A DNA stretch of 64,000 nucleotides from Amaranthus tricolor (Eukaryota > Streptophyta > Magnoliopsida > Caryophyllales > Amaranthaceae). The first letter of the stretch is position 1. Each line of letters begins with the position of its first letter. Location: assembly GCF_026212465.1 (NCBI RefSeq), contig NC_080053.1:11038395-11102394 (forward strand). The letters run 5' to 3'. Shown here one piece after another: positions 37,440 to 51,850 of the stretch. Position numbers and translations under genes: made by a program. The notes below the pieces were generated by a model, which was not told the origin of the DNA, ran no database searches, and saw only the letters and a list, made by a program, of their open reading frames with translations.

Positions 37440-39147
37440 GCACGACATTGGATAAGGAATTATCCTTGGTCAGGGAACATTGGTCCCTGCCGGACGAGTA
37501 TTCCATAGTGAAGCCGGGGAAGAAAGACAACATCAAACATGTGGCCGATGGGTGCATCGGCGTGTACAAGGACGCCATGGAAACGGGTTTGATGTTTCCC
37601 CTTCACCCCTTCGCCATAGAGATTCTCAAGTCCTACAACATCGCAGTGTCCGAGTTGTACCCCAATGGTTGGGGTTGCATTATAGCTACTATGATTTGTA
37701 TATCAATAGGTGTAGAGCCGACTCTAACGGCATTTAGGTACATATTTTGGCTTAGAAGGTGTACAGCGGCTCAAAGCTTAGGTTGGGTAACTTTCCAACA
37801 TAGGCAATGATTTTTGATAGTTGAAGGATTGAGGGATAGTATGAAGCGCTTCAGGAATGATTTCGTCTTTTTGTACAAAGTTGATCCTTGACTCGTCAAG
37901 ACGAGTCACGATGAGCAGCCGAATTTCCAATTCAACAACAGCGTTCCCCAATGTAACTTAGAGGAATTTTTCCTCATAGAGCATGCTACTAAGGAAGTAG
38001 AATTAGGTGGCTTTAAGCCCGTTTTGGTTCAGAAAAATTTTGTAGTGAACTTAGATCATCTTCAGAATGACCTATTTTTCTCTGCCCTATGCCTTAGTCC
38101 GAAATATCATCAGGTTGAGTTGGAGTCCCTATAAATTGTTATTTTTGTATTCGGCTACTCATCTGAATTTTTCTTTTGCAATGGTAGCTTTTAAAGAGTT
38201 ACAAAGAAATATCCGGAAATCATGAACTCCTTAAAATTTGCTCAAATGATGGCCGAGTCTCGCAAAAGGAACGCACAGACAAAAAAATCTTCTCTTCCTC
38301 CTCCCCCAAAGGTAATTGGGACTGCCTATGGATTCCGGCTTGTTCGATCCTTTTTTCTTTGGCTAACACGTATCTGTTGTTTTAAGGATGGGGCGAATAA
38401 GAAGCTACACGAAGAGTCCGCCCAACCCACTCCAAGTGGGGCGACTGAAGAGAAGAGTGATTCTCCTTCGACCCAGCCCCCCAAAACGACAGAAGACACT
38501 GCTGCCAAAGGGAGACAAAGGTAACGGGAAGGCCACTGGTGTGTCGAAGGAGAAGGGGCAGGCTCCCACAGCTGAGGATTCCGAGTATGAGATCACCCGC
38601 CGTGACACAGGGGTGGTCTTTTGCTCGGACCAGGCGTTCTCGGATCTCTCCCCAAAGGAGCTCAAGGTGTGCTGGAAAAGGGCGATGGGTTAACTAGTCG
38701 GGGACAAGGATCTGACCCAAATGGGATTGGTCCCTGCCAAGACGAGGGTGAACGCGTTGCTTGCCCTCCAGGTTGAGGTAGATTTTTAGCCAACTGGACA
38801 GTGTTATTCGGTTCTTATTACGATTCTCACTTTTACTTTTCTTCTGTTAGGTAAACATTCGTATGCATTATGAAATTACCACGGCGCTCGGGTCAGAGAC
38901 TATGGAAGCCGACTATCAAGCGGCTAAGAAGAGAATTAACGAGCTTAATGCCAAATTGATCACAAAAAATGATCAAGTTATTAACCTAACCCGAAAAAAT
39001 AAGGGTCTCCGTCACTCCCTGAATGGCATGCAGGAGAGGTATCGATTCTTGAAGAAGGCTCTGCTAGTTCGAGAGAAGCAGCTGTCTCTCAAGAAAAGAA
39101 TAGCCAAAGAGTGGATGGTTATGAATTTTACTAAAGTTGGATTTTGA
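37440..39147 (+). pseudogene. 'Putative gypsy-type transposon' (Transposase_28-like) gene remnant
   Basis: 37448-37810 reads LSLVREHWSLPDEYSIVKPG, then GLMFPLHPFAIEILKSYNIA, YPNGWGCIIATMICISIGVE and PTLTAFRYIFWLRR. These are the hallmark blocks of the plant transposon-gag-like family Pfam calls Transposase_28. After a stop the same frame continues to about 38115 (FRNDFVFLYKVDP, NLEEFFLIEHATKEVELGGF). Likely later exons carry basic and Lys/Glu-rich sequence (38222-38690, with a frameshift near 38510) and a coiled-coil segment (38863-39147, KRINELNAKLITKNDQVINL). It may belong to the same element as the 187-bp array just upstream. Function unknown. Confidence 0.65.
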
Positions 39148-42077
39148 AATTTTTATTTAATCATATATGAGATTTGTTTGGTTTGTCAAGTTATTTATAT
39201 TTACTTGACCTAGAATTTCTTTGGATACTTTGACTCAATTTTTAGAACCATGAACTTATGGGTAGATTATTTGGATTTGACACCTTAGGGAAAGATACCC
39301 CTTTGAGATTCTTTGTTCCTTTGGCTTGGGGTCTTAGGGCCATCACGAAAGTGCGATCATGCTTAAGTTGTATGCATCTTGAACAGACCTAACTCCATAT
39401 ATAGATGAGGCTTTCCTTGAGTCTAGTTAACTCTTTTGGATATTACCTTTATCACTTTACTTTTGAAATATTTTATTTATTGAATAGGTTTCAAGATTTG
39501 ACATTTTAGAGGGAACTTATATTAAAAGATGACTAATTGGTGGGGCGCCTGCTACGCACGCGCTCCCCATGAACTCCTATGTAATATAAAAATTTAATTT
39601 AGATAAATTAATATACTTTTAATAGTTAAACTAATCAAACAAAAATTGAATCATCAAATTTCCAACTACATAAAAATCACAACATTAAAAATATTTAAAC
39701 AAAGGTATCGAAACTTACTTAATTATTTACTCATAAGGAATCATCGAAACTTAATTAATTATCTACTCATAAGGAATCACACCATTCTCAAAGATCTCCT
39801 GCGTGAATATGAATTGCATGACAAAAGCACACATTCTACAACATATATTCAATCTTCCACTGTTTAACATTTAATTTATACTAATTTCGAAATCCAATTC
39901 AACCTCACAATAGAATCATATTATCAAATTCAATACCTAATATCATAATGATGATCAAATTCAAATTCCCAACTATGAATCAACAAGTAGCCCAATTTCA
40001 TAATTCAAAGGTGAAATTTGAGAATTGAGATTGAACAAACAAAGACAAAAAAAAAAAGGGCAATAAATGAGAAGATGTTGGAGATAACTAACAAAAAGAA
40101 GCAAAGGATAAAAACACTAAACATCAAAGGGTACATTCACATAATTAGATAACAAATCATCAATTGTAATTGAAGCTCATCACTTTAGTCATTTGGTTAA
40201 GCCATACGCTCACAACTCATTCTTCACAACACAAAAAAAAAATCATAACAAAATCGGGTATTATGTAAAAGAAACCATTATTAGCAAGCAAACAAGACTA
40301 TTGTCTTGTTGCTTATAATAGAAGCAATGAATAAACATGCACAAGCGGTTTACCCATACCCAAAATGAATGGTGTCAAACTCTTTAACGCTTTTTATAAT
40401 AAAAGGAAAAGAATGTCTAGAAGGCTCAGATCTTACTTATATCAAAATAATTAAGTCGAACAATTCAAAGTGGGAATTATATCATGGCAGCAAATCAATA
40501 GCTTCAACACATAGCCAAAAGAACTGTTGCCAAGCTGAACATCAAAAAACCCACCAATTAAAATCCTCTAAAAACCATAACAATTTGGTGGAGCAATTTA
40601 AAGAATAAATTTTCTACCATGAAGATAAAGTAATAAGCTCAACTCAAGGAATCAAATGATTGCAAATTAAGTCTACACAATATTTGAGTAATAATCAACA
40701 CAAGCATTGATAGAGTAAGGGTGATATTTGCTAAGGGAACATAGCTTTTGCCAAATTGTACATAGTCGTTTGATTGTCTCACTCATAATTAAGATCACCA
40801 ATCCTATTATGATCACCCTCTCATTTCTATAAAACCCACTTCGTCATTTTTATTCATTTACTCTCACTTACCTCTTTTTCATTGTCAAGTTTTAGATTTT
40901 TCTTTTTCTATATTCCATTTATACTCCCTCTCTCAATATGTTTTCCATTTTTAAGTTTACACATAACTATTCTCTCATTTCTTTCTTTCTTTATTCTTTA
41001 AGTTTCCTAAATTTCAAATTTTTTTCATCTTCCTCTATTTTTTTTGTTTATCAATGGCAAATGGAGGATCATACATACACAAATATTCAAAAGGTCAATT
41101 CTTTAGCAACTAATACTCAAAAGAAAAAGAACCCAAGTAAGTTTTACTCTAATTTCCGCTTCAAAGACATAATTGTCACACTTTTGCTTGTTCTTAAGCC
41201 TTTTTTTACCTTCAAAAGCTCCTAATATAGATAACTCATCAATTTTTTCAGGTTCCTTCTATTTTTGATGATGACGTTGATAGTCCAACTTGTAGATGAT
41301 AATAATGAGAAGATTCAAACTTGGAGTTTTCAATATTGTAGAAATGAACCTAAACTTGTTGCTTTCAAATTGCAGTTTACATTTAGTATGTATAAGAATA
41401 AGAATTCAAATTGTTAAATAAATTTAAATTTATATCTTTTTTTAACATAAGTTATCCCCTTATACCTTCCACTAATTTCATTTTAAGATTTTTATATTGC
41501 TTATGGTTTCCATATATATGTCCCACTTATTTTGCATCAATTACCATTTTGGTCCTTTTCACTCATTTTGCATCATTTTTATTTTTAGATAATGATTCAC
41601 CAATTTCTTTTAATTTTGTCCAACGTTTTAAAAACTCTTTTAATTTCATTTACACAATTTATTTGTTCTCTTCATTTATGACCTATTTCTTTAAAACCTC
41701 AAAATTTTTCTTTGGTTCAAATCTATTGGGACAAAAAGAATATTTTCCACTAACTATATTTAAATTTTTTTTTAATAATTATGATTTTTTCTACTAACTT
41801 TATTTTAATACTTTTTTAATGTTTATGGTTCCCACTTTCACTCCATTAAATTTATTATTCAAGAAAATAATATATCCAATATATAATATTCTTATATTTT
41901 ATTTTTCTTAATTTCCATAAATGTTCCTTAAATAAACAATTTTAAGGAATGGAGTATCTCATAATAATTTATTTTAGTCAACTAAACATATTTCGTTATT
42001 TATAAAGATTTTTAACTATAATTGATACATTATTTTGTTATTTCGAGGTAATTATCCGGTAATTTAATATATTCCTA
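39148..42077. other. Intergenic stretch, mostly featureless
   Basis: AT-rich, with no recognised gene. Near 40827 there is a TATA-like CTATAAAACCC followed by a pyrimidine-rich leader and an ATG at 40938. The short frame after it is hydrophobic, then Lys/Asn-rich, and unlike any family I know, so I do not call a gene. A GC-rich blip (GGGGCGCCTGCTACGCACGC) is at 39543-39562. Confidence 0.4.
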
Positions 42078-42086
42078 TTTGAAATA

Positions 42087-42533
42087 GGAAAAATTAACTA
42101 GAATAATCCAACCTTTTAATAATTTCCCTACAATAATCTCACCTATTGATTAACCGTGAATAATCCTAACTTTAGAAGGTATTTTCTAGAGTAAACTCAG
42201 TAACCAAATGACTTATTGTACTAAGTTTTATTTTTTTTGAAAAAAAAGATAAATTACAATAAAATTTCAAAAACATTTTTAAAAAGTATTAAAAAAATTT
42301 CTGATTTTTTTTATTATTCAAAATTTTTTATGTAAATTTTCAAATTTTTTTTCTAATTTTACATCAATTTTCATTTTATTTTGTTGGTGAATTACATATT
42401 ATAGCAAGTCATCGGGTTACCCAAGCTTACTATAGGCAAATACCCCCTAAAGTTGGGATTATTCATGGTTATTCAATAGGTGGGAATATTGTAGGAAAAT
42501 CATAAAAGGTTGGATTATTCTAAGTAATTTTTC
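42087..42533. mobile_element. MULE-type MITE with perfect 9-bp target duplication
   Basis: The element begins GGAAAAATTAACTAGAATAA and its reverse-complemented right end reads GAAAAATTACTTAGAATAAT, then TCCAACCTTTTA on both. The flanks are TTTGAAATA at 42078-42086 and TTTGAAATA at 42534-42542. It is 447 bp, non-coding, with long near-complementary arms. A 9-bp duplication is the usual Mutator-superfamily signature. Confidence 0.85.
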
Positions 42534-42542
42534 TTTGAAATA

Positions 42543-43682
42543 ATCTTTTATAAAAACACTTTTTCGGAATAAATTTTGAATATAATTGACTTTTAATATT
42601 AAATTTTTTTTAGTAACTTTTTATATTAATTTAGAACACTATTTAACCCATTTTCAGCTTTAAAGAATCGTAGTTTTATTTAACATTTACAAATAAAATT
42701 ATATGTTCTTATTATATTATATTCTTACTTTATTATCTCTTCGGTTACATTATATTATATTAATTTAACTAACCAACAAGTAACAACAATAATTAACAAC
42801 CAGTTGTGAAACAGCCCTTAGACGAAATGCAATAATCAATGTTGTGTTGAATGTTGATGTATTTGACAAAATAAAAATTTATGGAAGTAGCATGAGACTA
42901 AAGCTGTTTATTTGTATCATCGGTTGATTTTGGGTCAGATGGTTTTGGTCTGTTTAAATTCAATTCTTGTATTCGTGTTGGTTTTTACATAATTCTTAAT
43001 CCATTTTTATGTTGGATCAAATCGAGTTTAGTTACAAGGTCGGGTAAAGATCGGGTCATTGAGCCTATTTTGGACCCGTACGTGAGATATCAAAAAAACT
43101 TGTATGCGGCCGCCTCATGCGTTCGACAAAAATTTTTTTATACTTGTCGAAACCAAGCCTTAAAACATCAAAGCCTTAATTCCTACTCCAAGCCTCAATC
43201 TTTCTTCTTCAGAGGATTAATTTAATTTTTAAGTTATCGACTTCAACTCTTAAAATACTCATTCCACTATTTAAAATGCAATTCTAACTCTTAAATCCCA
43301 TACTGAAACCATTACTTTTATATTTTACTTACCTACTTTGAATGTAAAATATTTATTTCAAGACTTAAAATACATATTCCAATGATTTAAAATTTGTCAA
43401 ATTCAAGATTTCAAATGTTAATTTCAAGGTTCAAAAATATTCCATTTAAATTAAAAAATGACAACTTTTAAATTAAAGGCTAAATTTGTAGGTAGTACGT
43501 GACCATGTCACCCAAGATTTGCCACTAATTGATTTGCAAAAGAAAATGAGAATAGTAGTGGCTGTGAGAAGAACAAGTATGTGAAGAAAAGACAGACCGC
43601 AGGAATAAAACTGCGAGACGGAGGAGTCTACAAAAATAGAGGAAAAAGTGAAGTTAGGAGTCAGGAATAAAAAATTCAGAAG
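42543..43682. other. Intergenic DNA upstream of ABC1K3
   Basis: No gene recognised on either strand. The last few hundred bases should include the ABC1K3 promoter. Confidence 0.45.
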
Positions 43683-43750
43683 CCACACATTTAATAAGAC
43701 TCATTTTTCTCTATCTAGTGTAGTCCTGTCCAGTACAGACCAGTCCAACA
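43683..43750 (+). promoter_or_regulatory. ABC1K3 5' leader and start context
   Basis: A pyrimidine-rich leader (TTTTTCTCTATCTAG) ends at the start context CCAACAATGGCG, which matches the preferred plant initiation context AACAATGGC and supports the ATG at 43751. I could not place a TATA box confidently. Confidence 0.5.
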
Positions 43751-46700
43751 ATGGCGCTGCGTTCACCAGCTCCAGCATACTTGAGTGATCTTCATTCGCA
43801 GACCCCCAAGTTTTCGCACTACTACTCCAGTTCCAATAACAATTTGTGTCGCCATAAATTCGTAATTCGCGCCACTGCAACTGCTACTCCTCCCGGCTCC
43901 CGCAATGACCCTCTTGTTTCTGACTCCAGTAATAGATCTTCCGTTCCTGGTTCTCTTGGAAAGGTTTTTGTTTTCACCGTTTTTTTATTGAATTTGTACA
44001 GTTGCTCATAACAATTACTCGTACAATTGAATTGATTAATTGCAATTTGCAGATGAAGAGAGTTGGTGAAATGTCTCAAGAGATTAAGAGGGTGAGAGCA
44101 CAGATGGAAGAGAATGAAGAGTTAGCTATTCTGATGAGAGGTCTAAGGGGACAAAATTTGACCGACTCCCAATTTGCTGCTGCTGATGTTCAACTCCGTT
44201 TGGTTGAGGTTAGTTTTTTTAGCCTTTTTACTGTTGAATCTTAATTATACTTTATGATGAAGAATTTGTTGGTGATTGTTTGTTGGACTTGAATTGTTTA
44301 CTAGGTTGATGAAAGCAGCGAGTTCCTGCCGTTGGTATACGATCCTGTTAGCATATCTTCTTACTGGGGTAAACGTCCACGTGCTGTTGCCACACGCATT
44401 GTACAGTTGCTTTCTGTTGCTGGTGGCTTTCTTTCTCGTCTTGGATTGGATGTCATCAATAAAAAAGTCAAGGAGGTAACATTTTCACTTCTATCATACA
44501 AGAGATGCCTTCATCTCTATTTTTTGCTATTCAGCTGCTTATGTTTTTTGTTTTTTGTTTTTTGTTTTTTTTTATTATATTTTTTTTAAGTTTTTTTTTT
44601 AATTACAATGTTAATGCCACTGTTTGGGATGGGATCTAGTTTTCTCATTTGATAATGTATTATTTTCTTTATTCTCGCGCAAGTTATTAAGTATCTATCT
44701 GCTGGAGGTAACATAATTGTCTTACAAGTCCAATTGTATCTTCTTATAAGCTCAATGATCAAAAAAACTCGTTGAATCACATGCACTTTTTTTTATCTAC
44801 GTGAAGTTGTAGATAATGCTAGTTATTAAGGGTTGATCCGAAACAAACTCTTTGTTGTGGTGTAAGTGCATTCCACCCCTCAAAATCCCGCTTAGGTGGG
44901 AGCCATTTAATGGCATTGGGTAATAAAATGTTGTTGGTGGTTAATTAGTTCTGTATACTTGCAAGGCTTGTGTCTTGGTATCTCTCATATTTGACAAAGT
45001 AAAATTTTGACTTTATGAATCTTGTTTCACAGCCAACATAATGTAAATCTTGTCCTAGATGATTGGCTGTCCATCTATTGGTTAGAGCAGAAGTCTCCAT
45101 AAATAGTTGATAGTTGTGGCAACTGTGGGTTTTGCCCAAGCATTACTTAAGCAGTAGTTTTGAAAATGGAATTCTGTACTTGCTTTATATGCTTTATTTG
45201 TGTTGTCAAAAAGAGCTCAAAGAAAAAGCGCTCAAGAGTAACAACAATTCACCTGCGGTTTTGTGTTTATTATCTTTTCTCTTTCTTTATCAAAAACTAA
45301 CATACAATGTTTTAATTAATTCTAAAAAGGTGTTGCTAAATTTTTTCTCCAAACTTAATTATCAAGTTTCAATTTCTAAATGGATCCTGATTTATGTGAT
45401 GCTGATATTGTAGTTCCCCCTCTATTTCAGAATGAAGTTGCACGTGCAATTGAATTAAGGGAGATAGTAACTTCTTTGGGACCTGCATATATCAAACTGG
45501 GGCAAGCTCTTAGCATCAGACCGGATATATTGTCACCAAGTGCAATGATGGAACTCCAAAAGCTTTGTGATAAGGTAATGTAGGATGCTTTTTGTGGTTG
45601 AAGATGATCTTGAATATGGAATTTTGTTTTCCCTAAGGTGGGCTAGTTTAAAGTATCTTTACTTCCATATTAACACAACAAGTGCACACATTTTTTCTGG
45701 GAAAAGATTTTAGTATGTTACTATAGTTGCTTAGCTTAAAACTCATCTCAACGCTTGAAAGTGACTGTCTCTTTAATTGGTGTGACAATGAGGAACTTGA
45801 AGCTGAAGGAAATTCCACAAAACCCTAGACAAAGTTCACAATCTCAAAAATGGGAAAAAAAAGTATAGAACTAGTTCTAGTTACATTCTTATTGTTTAAC
45901 GGCAAAATTGTATTGGTATTCTTTGAAAAATATATTTAGCCGAATCAAGAGTCCCTTATATTGGTGGGGTCAAAGCCTTATGGTTTTTTGGTTGCAGATG
46001 ATAATGGATAAATATTAAAATGACGTATTAAATTATGTGCTTGTTTTTTATGTGAAAGTTGCTAATGATGTTTGCTAATTTCTACCAAGGGTCAATTGGA
46101 ACAACCACTTTGTTATCACTGACAAGGGTGAAATGGTGTACATTCGACTTTCGAACCCCACGTAAGAGCCACTTAATGGCATTGGGGGTAATGAAATGTT
46201 TTGTTTCCAATTTGAATGATGATTGATCGCTTTGAAATTTTTTTCATGCCAATTTCAATGGGGCTAAAGTTTTATAGTTCTTTGGTTTCAGATTATAGTG
46301 GATTAAAAAAATAACTCATAAAATCTTGACTAGTTTTTATTTATGTGTAGTTGCACATAACGTTTGCTATCAAAGGTCAGTCGGGAACATCCTCTTTGTT
46401 AGTTTCATCATCAACAAGGGTAGGCTTGTGTACATCTGACCCTCCAAATCCCAATCTAGGTGGGAGCCACTTAATGGCAATGGGGTAATATGATGGAATT
46501 CTTTGAAATTTTTTTGCCCCTTTTTGAAGTTTGGATCTACCAATTGCTATGATAAAAACTCTTAATGGCTGCTTACGTACGCATTGATGGTTGTTCATCT
46601 ACTCTGAAGCCTTCAAGCAAGTTGTTCAACCTGCTCCTCGCTTCTTTATGTTTTAAATTATTTTATTTATTAGTCAGTATGTATCAGTTTAAGGGATTAG

Positions 46701-49700
46701 AATACTGAGTGCCTAATATGTTTTGCCTTTGGAATGGTGGTATTTGGATTTTTACTTTATTTTTCTTTTGTCTAGTGAGTTGATTTTAGATACCGCGGTT
46801 TCTTTGATTCTCCGTAGTCTTTCAACTCAGTGGATTATTAGCTTCATTCTTCTTGCCTATTATTTATTACTGTAATGTCATTACGACGTCTATCATGAGA
46901 ATGAAAGAGACCATATTATAATCTTACAAAACAATATCCTAATGCCACTAAAGTGTCCCTATTAACTTAGCTCTTACGTTTAGTTAAACTTCTATTCTAT
47001 ATATGTGCAAATTAATCTTCCCATTGATGGAGCATGGGTTAGGTATGTTATAAGTGTTAGTCGAGGTTTGTTAAAGGGTGTCATGTGGATGATTTTGGAA
47101 AATTTTAATGTGCTTTGTGATGTTAGCCTTGAGATCCTAGCCAGATTTATTTCATATTGAAACCATAACTTTTGCTATATCAAACAAAAATGCTTGTCTT
47201 GTTTGTTAAAACTTAGCCTTTTCCCTTCTACCTATCTGATGACTGTCTTTGCTCTATGTTGGTTGTGTCATTAGGTTCCTTCATTTCCAGATGATGTTGC
47301 AATGGCTTTGATAGAGGAAGAGCTCGGGAAACCTTGGCATGAAATTTATGATGAGCTTTCACCATCTCCCATCGCTGCCGGTAATTGAGTATTTACAGTT
47401 TTTTTGGTTTTTGAAGTATAATGATCCATTTGCAAATTGCCATTGAGATACCTAATAATATGGCTTGGAAATGCTTTCTCAGCATCTCTTGGACAGGTTT
47501 ATAAAGGTCGATTGAAAGAGAATGGGGATGTGGTTGCTGTTAAAGTGCAAAGGCCTTTTGTTCTAGAAACTGTAACAGTTGATTTGTTCATCATACGAAA
47601 CTTAGGGTTGGTTCTTCGAAAGTTCCCTCAGGTATCTCCTTCAAAATTCTTTGAAATTTGTGTTAAAGTTTTTGCAAATTACTTTCTATCTCCTATTAAC
47701 AAATAATTTACAATTTAGGGACATTTATATTCTTTGTTTCCTTAGTTTGAACTTTGAAGTGTAAAATGGAATGTCACATCTTCTTGTTGGATATACATAC
47801 CTTATGTATGTTTGGCTAAACATTTAGAAAAGAACTCCCGTGTAGAAAACTGTGCTTTTGGGAAAACACTTTTTAAAACAAATTTTTTGGACTTATATTT
47901 CTAAATTGAGTCTGAAAACAGAAAAAATTTTGTGTGTTTTACCTTTTCCTTTTTCACTCTTACACTTTAATAATATTTTTTGATGGAAAAATATAGTTAT
48001 GATAGTGATCAAATTAAATATGTCCAATACTTTAAAAAAAAGTTTGTTCATAAGTTTTAAAAAATTCAATAACACATGAGCGGGGAAGTAGAAAATATAT
48101 CTTTTAACATTTAACAGAGAGAGAAGATAGAGGAATACTTCATCTTCTGACAAATAATATTGATATATTTCAGAATATCTTTATGAGACATAAGGTGGAA
48201 ATGATAGGCTAATTTTGAAAAGTTCAAGGTAAATTTTTGTGATAAAAAGTTATTAAATAATAAATCACAATTTTTTAGAGAAGTAAAAATTAGAAGCTAT
48301 AAATTGTAGCTTCTCCTTTTACACCCTCTAGAGGTTACTTTTGACTTTTTCAAATATTATTTCGTCTGCTAAAAATGAGTGTGTTTGGCCTAGTTTTTAT
48401 TTCTTCATTGGAGAAACACGTTTAAAAGCTAAGTATAACACATACTTAGTTTGAAATATGTTTTATAGAACCTAGGATACTAGTGGGACAACACTGCTTA
48501 AAGATTTCTCAAAACATCTGTTTTCTTCAAGATTTATCATAGGAGGGCTGCATTTATGATTCTCTAAGGTTAAAAGAGCACTTGCTGGAAGAATTTGATT
48601 GTTTGCTGTCTTGAACTTAGATTTCTTTATGAGAATATGAGTGCCTTCAGTTCTCTATGATTTAAACATCAAGGGGATTGTTCATAAGCTCAACTCAGTA
48701 GCATATGATGTTGGGCTTTTGGCCGTGATCATTTTACGGATGTTGGATATTCCTTAAATATGGGATTGAATGAAATTTCACAATCTTTATATGGATGTTT
48801 ATGACTCATTTTCCATTTCACCATATGCTGCTGATTCTCTTCTTGCTATTAGAACATCATTTTCTTAATTAGAAATAGAAGGTGCCTGTAATATGTGTCA
48901 TACCTAGCTAAAAAAACATCAAAAGGTTTGATTGTAATACTTGCACTAGCAACTAACAAGGAGAACCTTTCTTTCAAGAATCTGAAAAAAGTGGTGGTGA
49001 GAGAAATTTTGTTTGGATCATAAATGAACTATGGCAGATTGTGAACAGGACTTCATAAATGTGTTATGTTAATCACGAATGTTAGGACATGTACGGGGTA
49101 GTTGGGTGTCATGCTAGGAAACTACACAAGGGCACAAGAGACATTTGAAGAACCTTTGGAAAAGTCTAGACTATTACAAGGGATTTATTATATTATTTTG
49201 TAATGGTGATTTGTTAGTTTGTTATTTCTTGCAAAGAAAAGTTTTTATTACTTTGTCTATATGATGAACAGGAGGAAAGGTATGCTTTGTATTGACAATT
49301 ACACTTTGTTTGGATTGTAAGAATCGGAATTAAAGGACATGGAGGGATTTGTATGGATACAATTTTCTTTCTTTGGATAACAAATTTGGAGGGGAGAAAT
49401 TTGGTAAGAAGAGATTTGTAAATATTAGTTCCCTTACTTTTTTTGATGACCAAATCTCTCCAAAAGCAGAAAGATTTGGAAGGAAAATAGTTTTTCTCTT
49501 TTTTCTTTTCCTTCCCCTCTTACCCTTCCTTTCTTTTGCCTCCCCTTCTATTCTCTTGCCTCCCCTTCTGTTCTCTTCGTTTCCTTTCTATTCTATATTC
49601 TTTGGAACACTTCGTGGAACTGTGAAAAAGCAAACTTTGTGATGAAATGGATGAAAAACCCTTAAAATAAGATTATAAAAAGGGGTTGGTGTTTAGGTGT

Positions 49701-51811
49701 GCTGGGCGCTGTGTGACTGGTTGGCCGGTGCTCGTCATATTTGTCTTAAGGTCTCTTTTCCGCTCCTGAAAAGAAAAAATTTTGTTGGACTTTGTGCTTG
49801 ACAAATCATTTAATGATTTTTTAGATGACATTTTTGATGAAAAAGGTGTACAACAGTTATGTTTATGTACGTATTAGTAACCATGGCTTCTCTGCATTAT
49901 AAATGATTGTGTAACATTTATTTCTTGCTTTGTGTTTATGTCACTATATTCCTTCCTTTAGGAAAGAGTGTGGTGGTAGCTAACATTTCTGACCTATTGA
50001 TTCCACTCTAGGGAAATACGGCTAAGAGAAACCAATATCTCTGTAATAACCATACTTATCTTGATTGATCCTCTTTGTTTTTACAAGGTAAAGTTGTGTA
50101 CATCCGCCCCCAAGCTTAGGTGGAACCTACATGATGGCTTGGGGTAATGTAAAGTTGCATTGCTCTTGAGTCTTGACTATATTTGATGTAACACCCTCAG
50201 AATAGGTCGAACTTTTGAAAACACCTTTAATGAAAACATGAACCAAAACCTACTCATGGGAGTGTTACCGCCACATCTATTTCTAATAAAATAGATGTAA
50301 GGCTTAACGACTAAGAAATAACTTAATAACTTTAAATCCAAAAGAGGGTTTACAACATAAGAGAAGACTGAAACGCAATCTATGTCCATATAAAATTTAA
50401 ACAACTTAAGGTAAAATTTAAACTGAAATACGACTCTAACAAAAGCTATGTTTCTAGGTGATCCTCACTCCACGATTCCCACGCAATCAATAACCTGCAA
50501 CATAAGAATGCAAGAAAAACAAGGGAAAAACTCCCAAAATCAGGAAATTGAGTAATTCCAACTCCATTCCGTAAAACGATTAAGTTTGAAAATGATTTAA
50601 GAAAATAAAATATAATCAAATTGAAAACAATTTTAGAAAATAACATATAGCTGAGTTTAATAGAAAACAATTTGAGAAAACAATATATATAATATCACAT
50701 AAACCAATTTATTAATTTGATATTTAATAATGACAAACACATAATTAATTTTTAATTTGAGGGAACGAGAACGCCAGTAGGCCGAGGCTTTACCCCTATA
50801 CCTACTTCATCAAGAGGTCGTCACCCCAAATAATTCAAGACCAGCAGAGTAGTCTCAGGGAACCCTAGTGTGCACACCCCTTCTACTTGGATCACAACAA
50901 ATAGAAGGAAGACCAAACATCGTATCAAGTATCAGAAATAATAATAATAATACCTGTCGGCAGCTATACTAACCAAATAGGGCAACCTGTTCATCACCCT
51001 TATACTTGGATCACAACAAATATAAGAGCTTCATTTCCCTCGTGTTACACTTTACGTGATTTAATATATTTTAATAATTAGTTGCGAGCACACAAACTTA
51101 TAATCAAACATACATTATACATTATATTTTATGATCATAAATTTTTCCCAATAAATATATATCTCAGGAATATCCAACTGAAATCTCATTTTCCAAATCA
51201 CCATTCTAACATCAATTGGTGGCAATAGGAATTAATATCATAAATATTTCTCTTCCAATTTACATCGTATCCAATTTCGTTATCAAAATAATAATATAAA
51301 TTTTATCGAAATAAAAATTATAAATTCAAGTTTGACAAAAAAATAATAGTAAATATAATTTGAGAATATATTAAGCATAACATCATATAAAATAATGTCA
51401 TATCAAATCATGCACCCATTTAAACACATTAATTATCACTTAGCACATAATACTAACGGGATAGTCCTAATTAGATGGACATTGAGAATTACCTTGTCAC
51501 GCGATCCTAGACAACTTACGCTCCTAATAATCTCTGTCTACGAATTCGCTGTCTTTAATATCGAAATCTTGCGTTTTCTTGACTTGAATTTTTAGCAAAT
51601 GGGAGATGGAGGAAGAGTTTGTAGGAGAAAAAGGAAGTGTGAGTAATAATGTGAATGAAATTAAGGGTAATTGATTTAATTTATAATAGGTAAGTGAGGT
51701 TGGTTATAAGGTTTAGAGGGAGGAGTGGGAAGTTATTGTTAATGGGGAGTTATGTTTTCTTTTTTTTTTTATTTATTTTTATTTTTTTTAAAATTTTTTT
51801 TTTCTGAAATT

Positions 51812-51850
<39 letters not shown>

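Noticed and set aside
40938..41225. Possible small gene after a TATA-like box
   Set aside because: The hydrophobic then Lys/Asn-rich translation matches no family I know, and splice sites are not convincing.
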